This document shows positions 9,608 through 21,629 of a stretch of 64,000 nt of DNA, piece after piece. The DNA is taken from the NCBI GenBank assembly GCA_043228905.1, contig JBHGNT010000011.1, positions 9,176,001 to 9,240,000 of the forward strand. The letters are read 5' to 3'. The translations under genes and the position numbers were made by a program. Origin of the DNA: Azolla caroliniana (Eukaryota; Polypodiophyta). The stretch's first letter is position 1, and each line of letters begins with the position of its first letter. The notes under the pieces are model-generated. The model was not told the DNA's origin. It searched no databases and was given only the letters and a program-made list of their open reading frames with translations.

Positions 9608-12600
9608 ATGGCCAGGAAGAAAGCCTCCGAGCCGGTCCCTGCCGTGAAGGTCTAATTTCCTCCCAATCTCTCTCTCTTTTTTTTTTTTGTTTGTCTTTGT
9701 CCCTTCTTTCTTACTTGTAACAGGGGAGGGAAAGCAGAGAGGAGTTTGTGTTTGTTTTTTCTTACTTATATGTAAAAACAGGAAAGAGCAGAGAATTTTG
9801 ATGTTAGATTTTGATGGTATGTGCAGAAGCAGAAACAGCAGAAGAAGGTTGTGGATCCGGTTCAGGTGTTTGCAGAGAAGGTGAGGGATCACAAGGAATT
9901 GGAATCACGATGGGCAGTTCTGCAAGACACTCGCATCGAGTACTTCAAAGGGAAAGACTTTGTGTCCCTCTTGCAAACTCACACTGACCTCAGGCCTTCC
10001 TTCTCTTCTCCTACCCCCACTGCTGCTAACACTAGTGTTGGTGCTAATAATGCGGCCTCTAATAATCACAGCAATCTCAATAATGGTGTGGGCATTGAAT
10101 CTGAAGAGGATCTTGGGAATCTCCTGTTGAAGAGGAAGCTCATCCTTCGATGTGATCGTGTCCTCAAGACACCCAGGCCGGGCAAGACCAAGCTGTCTAA
10201 GTGGCCTGCACGCCTTGAACTCTATCCGGTACACTTTACATATCTCTATTCTCCTTTTCTACACTTTTATCCTTGAATTTTCTGGATTGTCTTTTCAGAT
10301 TAGAGCTTTCCAATGGGCTATGCTAAACGTGTTTATATTTTACTAAAGTTGCAAAAGATGCTGCAAACTCAATTGCATTCACACTAGATGCAGAAATTCT
10401 GCCTTTGTCATGCATGTTTACATTTTACTAAAGTTGCAAAAGCTGCTGCAAACTCAATTGCATTCACAGTAGATGCATAAATTCTGCATTTGTCATGCAG
10501 TGCACACTTTCTTATGAATGCTCTCCAATAATGTATATGGACCTGAATTAGATACTTCCAGGAGTATATTCTTGTACACCGTATATTGCATTTATTAGGT
10601 ATTGCAAAAAACAGGCCTGTTCATTGACTATTCCTTTCACTTTTAATATCTATTATTATGGGCTTCAATGAAGCAATGAGCCAGAAAGTATTTCTGGTTC
10701 ATTTATCAAATGCATACCTTCACATAGTGTAATTTTGGATCCCCAAATTAAATTATCCCAGAAACATAATTATTTGTATGCGCTATCACCTACTATTTGG
10801 AACTGGTGATGTGGTATATCTGTAGTTTTCATATATATTATATATATTCATATATGTTGTAAAATCTTTTTAAATCTCCTTTTTCTCTCTCCATGTTGGG
10901 GCCTTTAATTTATAAATTATGGCACTAGTTTTCTAGAACTAACATTAGAATGGAATATATTAGTCTTGTAAACTGTATTTCAATATTTAATGTTTTAGGA
11001 ATTTGTAACTTCTCTTGTCAGGATCAAACTTTCTCTGTTGATGATGCGTTCTTTGCTTGGACTTTTGAAAGGAGGAGACCATTATGGCAAACTGTGCTCT
11101 CATTCTTTGTTCCAATCATAACCTTGGCATGCTGCTTATTTCCAGTCTTCCCCCATCCATGCAAATTAGTCGTTCTCTATACGTGCTTGACCTTCTTATC
11201 CACCATATTGAGTATTCTTTTCTGTAAGTTGATCTTATTTCTTCTGCAATATATATTATATATAAGAACGTGTTGAAGAAATATCAAAGGAAAATTAATT
11301 GAACCTAAAAATAGCACTATGATCCTTTCTGAAAACGAAATTTATTAGTGAATTCGTTCCTGTTATTCCTAAAGCTGGCATGAATGGAAAAAGCCTCTCT
11401 ACTGTTCTCCCTTGACTTATCATTTGCATCACCATCAAATGATATATAATGTTGGTGGGATTGTTCAGTTTTGCTTTACAGTGAGATTCAAGCATATGAT
11501 GAGGTTAACTTCAAATAATAAATATACTGTAAATCAGATGTGTATAGTAAAGTCTTACTATACTTGGTTCTTTCTCTGTACTTTTGGACAGCAACTCAGA
11601 CTTCTTGTATGTGTAAATATCTGCTTCATCCTTCTAGACTCCCTTACCTTTCCGTTATAATTTATTTTTCTTTTAAACTGCCAGATCATGAGATGTTATA
11701 AGAGCTTTAATGTTCTTCCCCATTATTTGTATTGATGTGAAAAGGATTATATATAACAGATTCTTTTGTCAAGTGGCTTTTGGAACTCTTGATGCATGCC
11801 ATCAGTGTCTTTGGTTCTTCATTTCCTTCACTCATTCAAATTTATCAAGACTTTTCCACTTTTTAATCAAATCTCCTTGCAGCCATCAGTGTCTGCTTTT
11901 GAAAGTATGGGTAACTTCTACTGAAGATTTGGCAAAATAAAAGATACATTTATGTTTGTGTTTTCAAAACGTCCTGTTACAATTGGAAAATATTTTGACA
12001 CACAGGATGAAGGTCGCACTTCCAGCTTTGCTTACATTTTTATTTCTAGCACAGTGGGGGAAAATTTGAGTTGATGCTAATTTATGAGGTCACACCAGAA
12101 GAATATGTTCTAGTATGTGTGACGAATTTGGTATAGAAGTGGAAATTCTTGTTCATCGGACTGTATTAAACACAATGCGTAAATGGGACTGTTCCAAATA
12201 TGCCAAATATTTGAACCTTAAGAATTAAATCTAGGCTCTAATCCCATCAAGTGTGGGTCTTCAGCAATATCTTCTCAGCACTTGGTTCTGTTGAACTGTG
12301 CCTCTTCAGATATTCTGCTGCAACCACTTTTCTAATTGTGGGATGAAGATCCCGTTTTAGTTATTTTTAATCATGGCACAAACCTGCTGTAGGGTCGTGT
12401 AATAGGTACAATTTAGAATTTCTGATTTTTAAAAGAAAAAAATCTCAAGCTGATCAATACAAGGTGCTTGTACAGCATCTTTCCTTGTGCTTAGAAGGTA
12501 TATAGGATCACATTTCGACAGAAATTGGGGTTTCTGGAACAAGCTGATGCTATTTGTGATTGCTAGCTTTGTCATTGCGGATTTATGCTAAGAATCATTG

Positions 12601-15600
12601 CAAGACCCTAGTTTTGAACTAACAGATTCCTCATACAAGTTTTGATGGGCTCATACTATACATTATTCCGTGTGCTGGAGATGTTAAAACATATGCCCTT
12701 TTATTTTTCCCTTGTTGGAGGTTAGCAGTAAGCCACATTCTATTAACCTGCATTTAAGTTGTGACATGCAAGGTCACCTATTTACTGGATGGCTGTGTGG
12801 GTTACTGGAGCTTCCAGCATACTAGGAGAGAGTATATTGACTATGTTTGGACATTTCCTCTCTAACATTACTCTTTTGTCTCTCTAAACTGAATTAAAAA
12901 TTTAAACAAACTAGAGGGTTGTTCAAATAATGCTGCCAATTGCAGCCTCTTTAAACAGCAGATCTTAGCGTTGACTCATTTGCTGACCAGTAACTGACAG
13001 TGAGTTACTTTACAATTGGATGCATGTGTTGATCCACACACATGAATTACTGACCACATGCCAATCCTGCGGTCTACAGGTTGTGGCTCCTTTTGGTCTG
13101 TTTACTATTGGCTGTTTGACCATTTCAGATTTTCCTACAGTGTGATCCTGCCTGATTTATTTGGACATTTCTTCTGAACATTACTTCATCTCTCTAATAG
13201 TTTTCATCAAACTAGTTGGGGGTTTGAATAATGTGGGTCTCTCATGCTGCCAAGAGCCACCTCTTTGAAAAGCATATCTTAATGGTGACTTATAACTTGC
13301 AGTGAATCACTTTACAATTGGATGTATACACATGCACACACATGAATTGCTGACCACATGCCAAACCTGCAGCCTGCTAGTTGCGGCTCATTTGGCCTAT
13401 AGACAATCGGCTGTTTGGCTATTTCCTTGTGTGGTGGGTAGCAATCAAAGGCTAAGTACCTGTTGTATTTCCATTTTCCCTCCTCGATCAAGCGTTTGAT
13501 CCAGGCATCTCTGTAAGACGTGACACTCCTGATCCCATTCCGACCTCAATATGTAAAAATAGTTTTCTGGCAAATGTATTGATAATTTTTGGGAGATGTG
13601 GTTCGACGTGGTCCAACAGCCCGGACCATTTCAAATTGTATATGCGATTGCCTAAAGGTCAGATGCGAATCTGATATCAGCCCCTCCCTAGTTGCACAAC
13701 ACATGTATTCCTTACCAGCCTATGCATTTATAGTAATCTATGGATGTGAAGTCAGATTAGAACGTTAAACACGCAATACCAATGATGCATAAATCCCTGG
13801 TTGGCAAGCATTATTGGAAAGTCTGGTGCTCAACTCTTATGCTCGAGAGAGCTAGGGAACTTGTCAGGGAAATCTAAAGTGTTTAGTTAACAAGACACTA
13901 AGAAAGGAGGAAGGACGAAGCCCTTCTTGCTTGCTGTGGATTGCACTAACTTCGTATTGCACATGGAAAGAGTAACTCAAAACCATAAACGAAAAAACAG
14001 AGGATGGAGGGTCATTTGGTAGACTTTTTCGTTGAAACAATGAATCCTCTGTCCAAGTACTAACGAAGGTTATTGGGCTTCACTTTGTCTTGGTTTTAAG
14101 CAGCCATAGATGACTGGCTATTGCAGAATGTGCATTGAAATTTTTTACTGTGTTTGGTATGTTCCAACTCCTAATGCATCAAAAAGAATGCATTGGGTGG
14201 ATGCCTGGGCATTGAGAAGTAAGGACACTTCCAAACGCGAAGGCCATGGGGAGATATCATCTGTGATCCGTGGGTTTCCTATCTGGAAACTGTATCCAAG
14301 CTTGGTGGGCATGCTGTCTGCTGCAGCTCTGCATTGGACTTGAGAAACTTAGGGAACTGAAACATCATTGTACTAAAGGAAAGACAATCAACTGAGACTT
14401 CGTTAGTAGCGGTAAACAGGCAAAGGAAAAGGAAGGGACCCACTTCCCTGGTTCCATGTGAGGGAGAATTTACAGTAGAGCAAAGGGTGGGAACCCTTCC
14501 ACAAAGAATTCTGGAAAGGTTGTATAATCTGAGAAGTTGATAGCCCTGTAGATCTTTCCTGGCAAATTTGATTACCATTACAAAACATGGATAATACTGT
14601 TTGAGTAATGATCACTTTACCTGACTAAGGGGGTCTCCCATACAGTTTGGTCATACAGCTAAGCTTGATTTTTCTGATCCCCTTGAGGACACCCAGTTGT
14701 AAGCAGTTTCCTATGTCATTGCCTCTCTGCACCACACTAACCAACATTGGATACCATGTTTCCTCACCATCCCTCATCCCATGCATAGTAGCTATATGCA
14801 TCATGCATAAAACCATCTAAGAATGTGGCCATTGCTATGGGGCATCGTCTTCCAAACTGAGAGTTTTATTCTCCATACCTTTTCCAATCCTTCGGTATTA
14901 GGAGAGCAAGAACTTCGACAACCTTTTCTGATCTTATGAAACTTAGCATCTGGAAATATGCTTTAAAATTTTCAAATTTCTTTCTGCTTCTATTATTCAA
15001 ATCAATGATTGGTTGGATTTCTCGTCCATCTTGAGCCTTGAGAATCAATGTTGATGATCTTCTATCACAAACATTTGATTAATGAGCTCTGTAGCTAAAT
15101 ACATTTCCTTATTGAAATAATTTGATTGGATTGAACTACCACTTCAGATGGGCATTAGAGGATGATTAGAAGTGGCAGGCATGAGACTATCCACTCTTTA
15201 GTCGCATTTGATAGTTATGGTCCAATAGGTGAAGAGATTTCTCCTGAGTAGATACAATTCAGCTACCACTATTGATGAGGAAATTTGCATCATAGAGCCA
15301 CAACCTTTCCCTTCTACAAGTTTTTAGTCTAACAGGTGGAAGTTTTTGCTTGAAGGGACAAGATCATGGAACTTTTGAGGAATGGGATCTGATTCATTCT
15401 TATGATCCACAATCCTACATTTAAGATTGCTGGTGAGGTATGCAACATATATCACTGGAATTGCAAGCAACACAACTCAAGAGGAGGAAATTTAATAAAT
15501 TGTTCACACTTTCTTGCATACATTTGGAAATGCAGCAAAAGAAACCCAGACACTAATTGTGATCAATTGCTGAATTAGTAGGAAAGTTGTTGACCATATA

Positions 15601-17099
15601 CTAAAGAAAAACCAACTCTAATACTGAGGCTTAAATTCTGTCACCCAAAGTTGAAGAAAAGAATAAATACGTCACTATAACACCATACTCGGGAATGAGA
15701 CCTAAGAAAGGTTACTAGTTTATGTTAACTCGCCTATGGTTGGGATGCTTACTTGTACACAATGGGAGTGCCCTTAGTGGTATCAGTGCAGCAGTAATCT
15801 TTTGAAGTTCTCTGCCTACGTGGATTTTGTGAGTTTTGGCTCTGCTCCTGAAGAGGCCCTTTCTATATCCTATTATGTCCTCCTGAACGAAGAGACATCT
15901 TTTGAACACTGCTCTACGAGGAGCTCATAATTCTATATGAAAGAGGCAATAATCCCTTCTGCTGAAATCTGAGACAAGTAAATGAAACATTTGTCAATTG
16001 TATGATTTTATTATGTTCAACTTAGTTTGATCTGAAGTCTCAGAATCAGTGGTTTCAAGGATTTGGGTGTGTATGCCATATGACATGTGTTTGTATATAT
16101 ATGTCCAGTTGAAATGAAGAGTCCTGGTATAGACATTTCAGAGATGACCGATATGACTGCCGTATTGCCATGACTATAGTATCATGACTGTAGATAACTA
16201 TGATATGATTTTCACTCTATTGCTTGCCTCCACATTGTTTAGAGTACTTTTTCTTGATATAGGGTGCCAATGTTCAATATAACTATGCCATATTGGCATG
16301 ACTATATCATAACTGAAGATAAGTATGTTTGATTTGATTTTCACTCTATTGCTTGCCTCCACATTGTTTAGAGTACTTATTTTTCTTGATATAGGATGGG
16401 TTCATGGTTCCAAATGTGTTTAATACCTATATTCAAATGGACATACCACTCATTTCTGGTGCTTTCTTCCCAATGTGATGTTTTGACTGACAGTGCGATT
16501 TGCTCTCTTTGGCGTGATATGGGTGCTACTTGGGAAGCGAATCTGGTTTTTTCCTAACATACTTGCTGAGGAGGCATCTTTCAAGGAATTGCTTCGATTC
16601 TGGCCTGAACCGAATAAAGAGGATGAGAAGCCTCCAAAATGGACCTCCCGACTTGCGTTTGCTCTAGTTTTAGGCCTGGTCACATGGTTTTGCATTCATT
16701 ATGCACCTGATGAAGCAGCTCGAACGAGGTTTGTTTCAATTCGCATTGCATTTTTACCCCTTTTATCTTTTCATTTTTGAAGCCTTGATTATTACACATT
16801 TTGTTTAATTCAGGTATCAAAAGAAAGTATCAAATATCATCGATGATGTTCTAGAGTGGTCTCCAAAATTGGCCTTGTCTGGAAAGCAAGCAGATATTCC
16901 GATTGCTCAAAATGATACAAATATGACTGTGACATCTGATAGTGGTGTGGAGGAGTCGCCGCTTGGAGTTTCAAATGATGCACCGACACCAAAGGGGGAG
17001 TTAAATGCTGATACCTACGAGATACCCGATGAAGTTGATGGTGCCGAATCTTCTTCAGAGGGGATTCATACGCCACAGTTTACTATCAACCATGAATAA
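9608..17099 (+). CDS. SEC62: SEC62, ER protein-translocation membrane protein (5 exons)
   Basis: Exons 9608-9649, 9827-10228, 11022-11223, 16494-16728 and 16814-17099 join into a 388-codon frame. All introns are GT-AG, and the total of 1167 nt is an exact multiple of three. Sec62 works with Sec63 at the Sec61 channel in post-translational import into the ER; plant Sec62 is also reported as an ER-phagy receptor. The cytosolic N-terminal part (to about residue 172) carries the conserved VFAEKVRDHKELESRWAVLQ stretch, the YFKGKDF motif and the LSKWPARLEL block. Hydrophobic segments lie at about 173-191, 198-228 and 269-285, compatible with the three-span topology proposed for plants. The C-terminal tail is acidic and low in conserved sequence. 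The start context is AAATATGGCC after a purine-rich leader. Frame, domain order and length agree with a complete, functional gene. Confidence 0.93.
10325..10500 (+). repeat. Tandem duplication in SEC62 intron 2
   Basis: Two adjacent copies of about 85-90 bp share CTAAAGTTGCAAAAG, CTGCAAACTCAATTGCATTC and TTTGTCATGCA, with a few differences. Intron 2 itself is 10229-11021. Confidence 0.8.
12825..13400 (+). repeat. Diverged ~300-bp direct duplication inside SEC62 intron 3
   Basis: Two copies, roughly 12825-13100 and 13140-13400, share GGACATTTC...ACATTAC, ...GCTGCCAA..., CTTTACAATTGGATG, CACACACATGAATT and TGACCACATGCCAA in the same order. Many point differences show it is old. Confidence 0.7.
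16170..16395 (+). repeat. Direct duplication near the end of SEC62 intron 3
   Basis: Two copies about 120 bp apart share TATGATTTTCACTCTATTGC... and ...CATTGTTTAGAGTACTT, followed by TTTCTTGATATAGG. It lies about 100 bp before the exon 4 acceptor. Confidence 0.75.
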
Positions 17100-17149
17100 T
17101 TCCCTATAATGATGTTCTGTTCCTTGTCTTATGATGAAGCTGATGGATG

Positions 17150-17155
17150 AATAAA
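17150..17155 (+). terminator. AATAAA polyadenylation signal of SEC62
   Basis: AATAAA 51 bases after the stop codon. Other weak A-rich strings follow, so the actual poly(A) site is not fixed. Confidence 0.45.
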
Positions 17156-17159
17156 GATG

Positions 17160-17900
17160 AGCTTCATGGCTGTAAACCCAGTTCCTTGTAATGGTGTTCT
17201 GCATATTAAAATGATGTCTGTGAATGTTTATAGACTTAGCTGCATGGACATGAACCCATTCACCATTGGTTCCACGATATGAGTGTTGTGAACACATTGT
17301 AACTGATCTTGTTGATCTCGCTTATCGTTGTACTTGTTAGATCTCTTTGAGGTAAGAGAAAGCTAGGAAATGATGGAATTGCATATATGTTTTGGCTTAG
17401 TAAAGCATATAATACTCTTTTCAGAGATGTTTTACATATTGAGAATATATTAATTCTCTTATGGAGTGAGCCTCCAATCAGTGATTTGCCATGTTTTAAG
17501 ACATTAACACAGATTTTTCAAGTAAACGTAATCCAACGTTAGTTATTGGGTTCATAATTTGATCATTTATTTTTATCTAGAGTTAATTGATCTATCCTGC
17601 AATTGATGTGATTTAAGGGTTACATCATGCAAACCTCTTTCCATTGTTACTATTGGAGTTGGGGTTTCAACATATAGATAAAATGGTTCGAGCATGTAAG
17701 TTGTGGATGCACCATATTGTGTTGTGTGCTAAAAGATTTGCATTACAGTACTCCATACATACGGTAATCTTTATATCTTATGTTGAGTATCTTGGGAATA
17801 TTGTGGTACCTTTCTACCACCGTTTGAGCAAATGCAAAGCTTCATTTTCTGGTGTACCTTAGTCTCTTTGTGCCACCTTTTTAGCAAGAGCACTATGCAT
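17160..17900. other. Spacer downstream of SEC62
   Basis: The beginning probably includes the rest of the SEC62 3' UTR. I see no coding region or element in the remainder. Confidence 0.5.
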
Positions 17901-17959
17901 GCATTAGTTGGTAGCCAAACCAACCCAAATGGGTATCTTTGTATCAACTATAAGTTAAA

Positions 17960-18740
17960 CAGGAAGTAAGAAGCAAGATAGTTTAGTTCGGATCTTTCTA
18001 TGTGCATTTCATATATTGGTGGAGAAGCAGGGTATAATCTCAGTCGCTAGCCCATCGCCTCGTTCATGGCCTCCCAACTCCTTCCTGTGGCCTCAGAAAA
18101 CAAATACCCTTATGCAACTTGAGTTCTTGCAACCTCACGAGTGTCCACCACACTTCCAAATGAAGTAGCTCCTGCAAGTCCCTTTCAACGCCATGATTCA
18201 AATCAGCCACACGAATCAAGCTATCTCTCGTTCCTCTTCGCCAACTCCGAACGGTCTCATGATCAGCTTAATTCTTAGGTCTACCCAAAGTCCTTCGGCC
18301 TACCCTATAAGCATGTATTAACTTGGCAAGCCCACTTCAAAATGATCTCTAGTTACCACCAATGGTCCAACGTGTGGAAAGCCTTGGAAGTTCCCACCCT
18401 CTTGAAGAACGTCACCGCCATCTAGTTCATGCAGCAACCAAGTGAAGTGAAAGAGAACTAGGTGATCTTCTCGTGCAAAACTTTGCCCATCAAAATTTAG
18501 CACTGATGGCATTGCAACAAGAAGCACACGAACCAATTGTCTGATTAAATCAACTCCTCGTTCACGCCAATCCTACAATGCCCGAGCATGTCAAGCTTTT
18601 CTTCTTGTGGCCCCGATTGCACCATGACATCACTTGTCGTGCCTGAGGCCATCCTCATCGCCCAACGCATCAAAGCTTACATGCAATCTGACTCCCAACC
18701 ACATTGGTTCCCTCCACTATCAAATGACTAGCAACCTAGT
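17960..18740 (+). other. Possible relic of a retroelement gag (uncertain)
   Basis: This stretch is more GC-rich than its surroundings. In one frame broken by stops it reads gag-like pieces such as LMALQQEAHEPIV and MPEHVKLFFLWPRLHHDIT. No knuckle, protease or LTR was recognised. It could equally be unrelated degraded DNA. Confidence 0.25.
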
Positions 18741-19254
18741 ACCAGGGAACCGAATTGAATCATTTAAAAAGAAAGAGAAACCAAACCGTTTACCAAAAAT
18801 TTAGAACCAAACCAAACTAGTTTACCATAAATCAAAACGAAATAGGTTCATCATAGAACAAGGCCAAACCAGTTTCACATAAATCAAAAGCAAACTAGTT
18901 TCACAGAATGATAATAAATAGAAATTTACACCATTGTATTTTTTGAACATTACCAATAATAAACAAAAATTTACTACTCATTTTCTGAAAATTACCAATT
19001 TGTGGAGAGATAAGATATGGCATAAAAAACTAAATGTTTTTTGGAATGATAGCAAAAGGCTTGAAATCCTAGAACTTAAGAATAACAATTGATATAATAA
19101 AGTTCAAACTTCAAATGGAGCATTTTCAAAATTCATTTATGTAAACAAATGATCGTCTTTTTGTTTCTAATGTTTACTTTAAGTCTAAATTAAGGATTCT
19201 TGAAAGTATAAAACATGTAAGAAGTAAATAATTATTAATAAAATTTTTAAAGAA
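18741..19254. other. AT-rich spacer with AACCAAAC-rich stretch
   Basis: About 18740-18900 contains repeated AACCAAAC / AAACTAGTTT-like motifs beginning at CAGGGAACCGAATTG. That could be a decayed terminus of the neighbouring hAT relic, but I could not find the matching inverted end. Confidence 0.35.
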
Positions 19255-20470
19255 TCAAATAAAATACAAAATAGTAAAAAGTGTGAAGTAAAAATTACGA
19301 GGCCTTCGAGGATCTCCAGTTGCAACTGCCATTGTCATTAACTTGTGACGAATCAATTGTTCCTGTATGTATAAAATACATAAAACAAGTAAGTAATTAG
19401 TTATAAAAATAATAATTAAAGGCTCAAGTAAAAAACAAAATAGTAAAAAGTATGCACACCTTATTTTCCATTGACCATCATGTAATATGTAGTCTATTAC
19501 CTCGTTTTCACCAACAAGGTCATCCAAATTCATTGTTAGTTCTTCATAAGTAGTGTGAAAACTATCTGTCAACCAAACATTAAATTCTTGTAAAATATCC
19601 ATCCATGATCGAATACATATTTCAACTTTGAATGTGCATGAATGAACTTTGATCCTGTTACCAAAGGTCATTTTTGCTATTGAATTAGCCTCTTTTGCAA
19701 GTACTGCTGATGTTGGTACAACGAGGTAATTGCATGGCATCCTATATAGTTGTGGCATTGCGGATTTATTATCATTCCACCATTGTAAAGGATCCTTGCC
19801 TATGCCATCCAAAGGAAGTCTTATAAAGTGCTAAATTTCTAATCATGAATTAGAAGAAGAATTTTACTATTTACACCCATCAACCTCCAAATTTTAGAGT
19901 TATTATCATTTGGAGGTATTGTGGTTGAAGCTGAAGGTGGTTCGACATGACTCGAGAGCGAGTGGTAATGGGATGCAATCATGCTTTCAACCAACTTAAT
20001 ATCTAACCTCTTTTTGTATGGTCATTTGGAAGAGGCAATCTATGTAACAAATAAAAATAGTTTAAACTCAAATAAAAAATCAGCAAGCATGATGACAATT
20101 GTAAGACATAAAGGTAAGCATTACCTGAGATCAAGAAACATTGCTATGCGAGATGGAATAGACTTTAGCGATTCTTGATTCTTAATTAAATATTGTAAGC
20201 AGTTCTCAGACGCTCTTTGAAGCACCTCTTGTGTGAATCTAGATGATCCTGGAAGTGAAGAATCTGAAAATTGATTACCTAATATACATGAATTTGGTTT
20301 GGATCACCTGATAGACAATGCTTTTCTACTAAATGCTTTGCTATAGGACCCGTGGATGTTGTAGAAGACTAACAAACAGGACAATGATGGCATTGTTGTC
20401 GAGGTGTGCCATTATCTGTATAAAATATGATGTGAGCATCTGTCCATGATGTGTGTTGCCTTTTTCTTGA
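19255..20470 (-). pseudogene. hAT transposase relic (BED finger plus C-terminal dimerisation domain)
   Basis: On the minus strand, about 20450-20290 reads a BED-type zinc finger with SWTDAHI, the cysteine pair in CHHC and a later pair in HLVEKH, with one stop inside. About 19812-19590 reads DPLQWWNDNKSAMPQLYRM...YLVVPTSA, the hallmark start of the hAT C-terminal dimerisation domain. Only about 0.5 kb separates the two, so the catalytic core is missing. The C-terminal domain lacks the usual conserved Ser-Glu-Arg string and is degenerate. This was an autonomous hAT element, now an internally deleted fossil. Confidence 0.65.
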
Positions 20471-20544
20471 GGTATTTTCAGCCCATGGCTAACATTAATT
20501 GAAGATGACTCCATTGTTGCATGAGTTTGAGATGATGATTCCAT

Positions 20545-20951
20545 TTAATGTTGTTCCTATAAAACTCAATCAACTCATATCAATCACTCAAATAACACAT
20601 ATAGTTACTCAGATTCTTTCGAGGATTGCTCTAGGACATTTGGGGAAATTAAGAACTAACAACCATATTTTGACAAACATATGTAAGTGTGCATGCACTA
20701 AATCATAATTCTACATGGCTAGGCCAATTTGGAAAATAGAGTTGGATAAGAAGAGTTTGGGCCTTAAGAACACAAACATCCCTTATAACTCGGTTGAAGT
20801 TCCACCAAATCAAGTCATCAGAGTGGTAATATCAAAGACTTTCGTTTGGACAAAATCAAGAACAATTAGGTCAGTTTTTCACTTTACTGTTTGACTATTT
20901 ATAATGTTGGAATATAGTTTTCCCTAGTGTAGAAGTCACGTATTGGATATA
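20545..20951. other. AT-rich spacer, nothing recognised
   Basis: No coding region or element boundary could be supported. The sequence resumes at 26346 after copia A, whose ATATA target duplication sits at 20947-20951. Confidence 0.5.
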
Positions 20952-21600
20952 TGTTGGGATTTCGGTCCCTCTGGATGGGATCTTGAGAACAGGATGTAGA
21001 AGACCCGGTGAGAACCGGATGTAAAAGATCCGGTGAGAACCGAATGTAGAAGACATATCTGTAAATATGTTTTTGAGTAAGCCCATTGAGGCTATATTTG
21101 TAAATAGCCCTAAGTTCATATAAGTATAAATATGACTTAGGGCAATCACTTTAGGTGTGTTGTTATTGTTGTTGTAACTGTTGTATAGAGAGAGCGAGAG
21201 ATAGATAGATAGATAGAGAGAGATATGAAATATATAATAGAGAGGTGAGGAAATTGGGTTTCGAACCCAAGACACAATGCTTGTAGTGTTATCGACTTAC
21301 CACTAGGGTAAGGTAATTACGATAAGAGAGAGAGAGAGAGAGACTTTGTTGTAACCGCTGCCTGGCGAAGAAACCGAGCTCGAGGTCGCTGCCTACGAGT
21401 CTCTGATTGTACCCCTTCTCTTCATAGTGATAGTTCGGAGTCTATGGGCTCCCGTGGTTTTTCCCATTTAGGGTTTTCCACGTAAACATCCTGTGTACTC
21501 TCTTTTGTGTGTACGTCAATTCCCATTCCTGTGTTGCACTCTTATCGAAGTGATTCAAGACTCGGTTGTGGCCGAGCAGTATTCCGCGCTATTCTCTTCA
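20952..21600 (+). repeat. Copia A 5' LTR
   Basis: 649 bp, TGTTGGG...TTCA. It holds about three copies of a ~24-bp repeat (GGTGAGAACCGGATGTAGAA-like, about 20985-21050), a GA-rich tract and an inserted tRNA-like segment (21222-21326) absent from the 3' LTR. Confidence 0.92.
21222..21326 (-). mobile_element. tRNA-like SINE-type insert in the copia A 5' LTR
   Basis: The 3' LTR has only GA repeat at this place. Read on the minus strand, the insert has an A-box-like ACCCTAGTGGTAAG and a strong B-box-like GGGTTCGAAACCC about 45 nt apart, as in tRNA-derived SINEs. GATA lies on both sides, compatible with a very short target duplication. It has no clear 3' tail, so the class is inferred. Confidence 0.45.
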
Positions 21601-21603
21601 ATC

Positions 21604-21616
21604 TGGTATCAAAGAG
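21604..21616 (+). other. Copia A primer-binding site
   Basis: TGGTATCAAAGAG three bases after the 5' LTR, an initiator-methionine tRNA site (canonical TGGTATCAGAGC) with a substitution. Confidence 0.8.
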
Positions 21617-21629
21617 AACAACATAGAAA

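Larger units (their letters stand above)
11224..16493 (+). other. SEC62 intron 3, 5.27 kb
   Basis: Donor GTAAGT at 11224, acceptor CAG before 16494. I find no transposon coding sequence in it. It carries two internal duplications (separate entries) and is otherwise AT-rich, unremarkable intron DNA. Length alone explains the large gene span. Confidence 0.8.
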
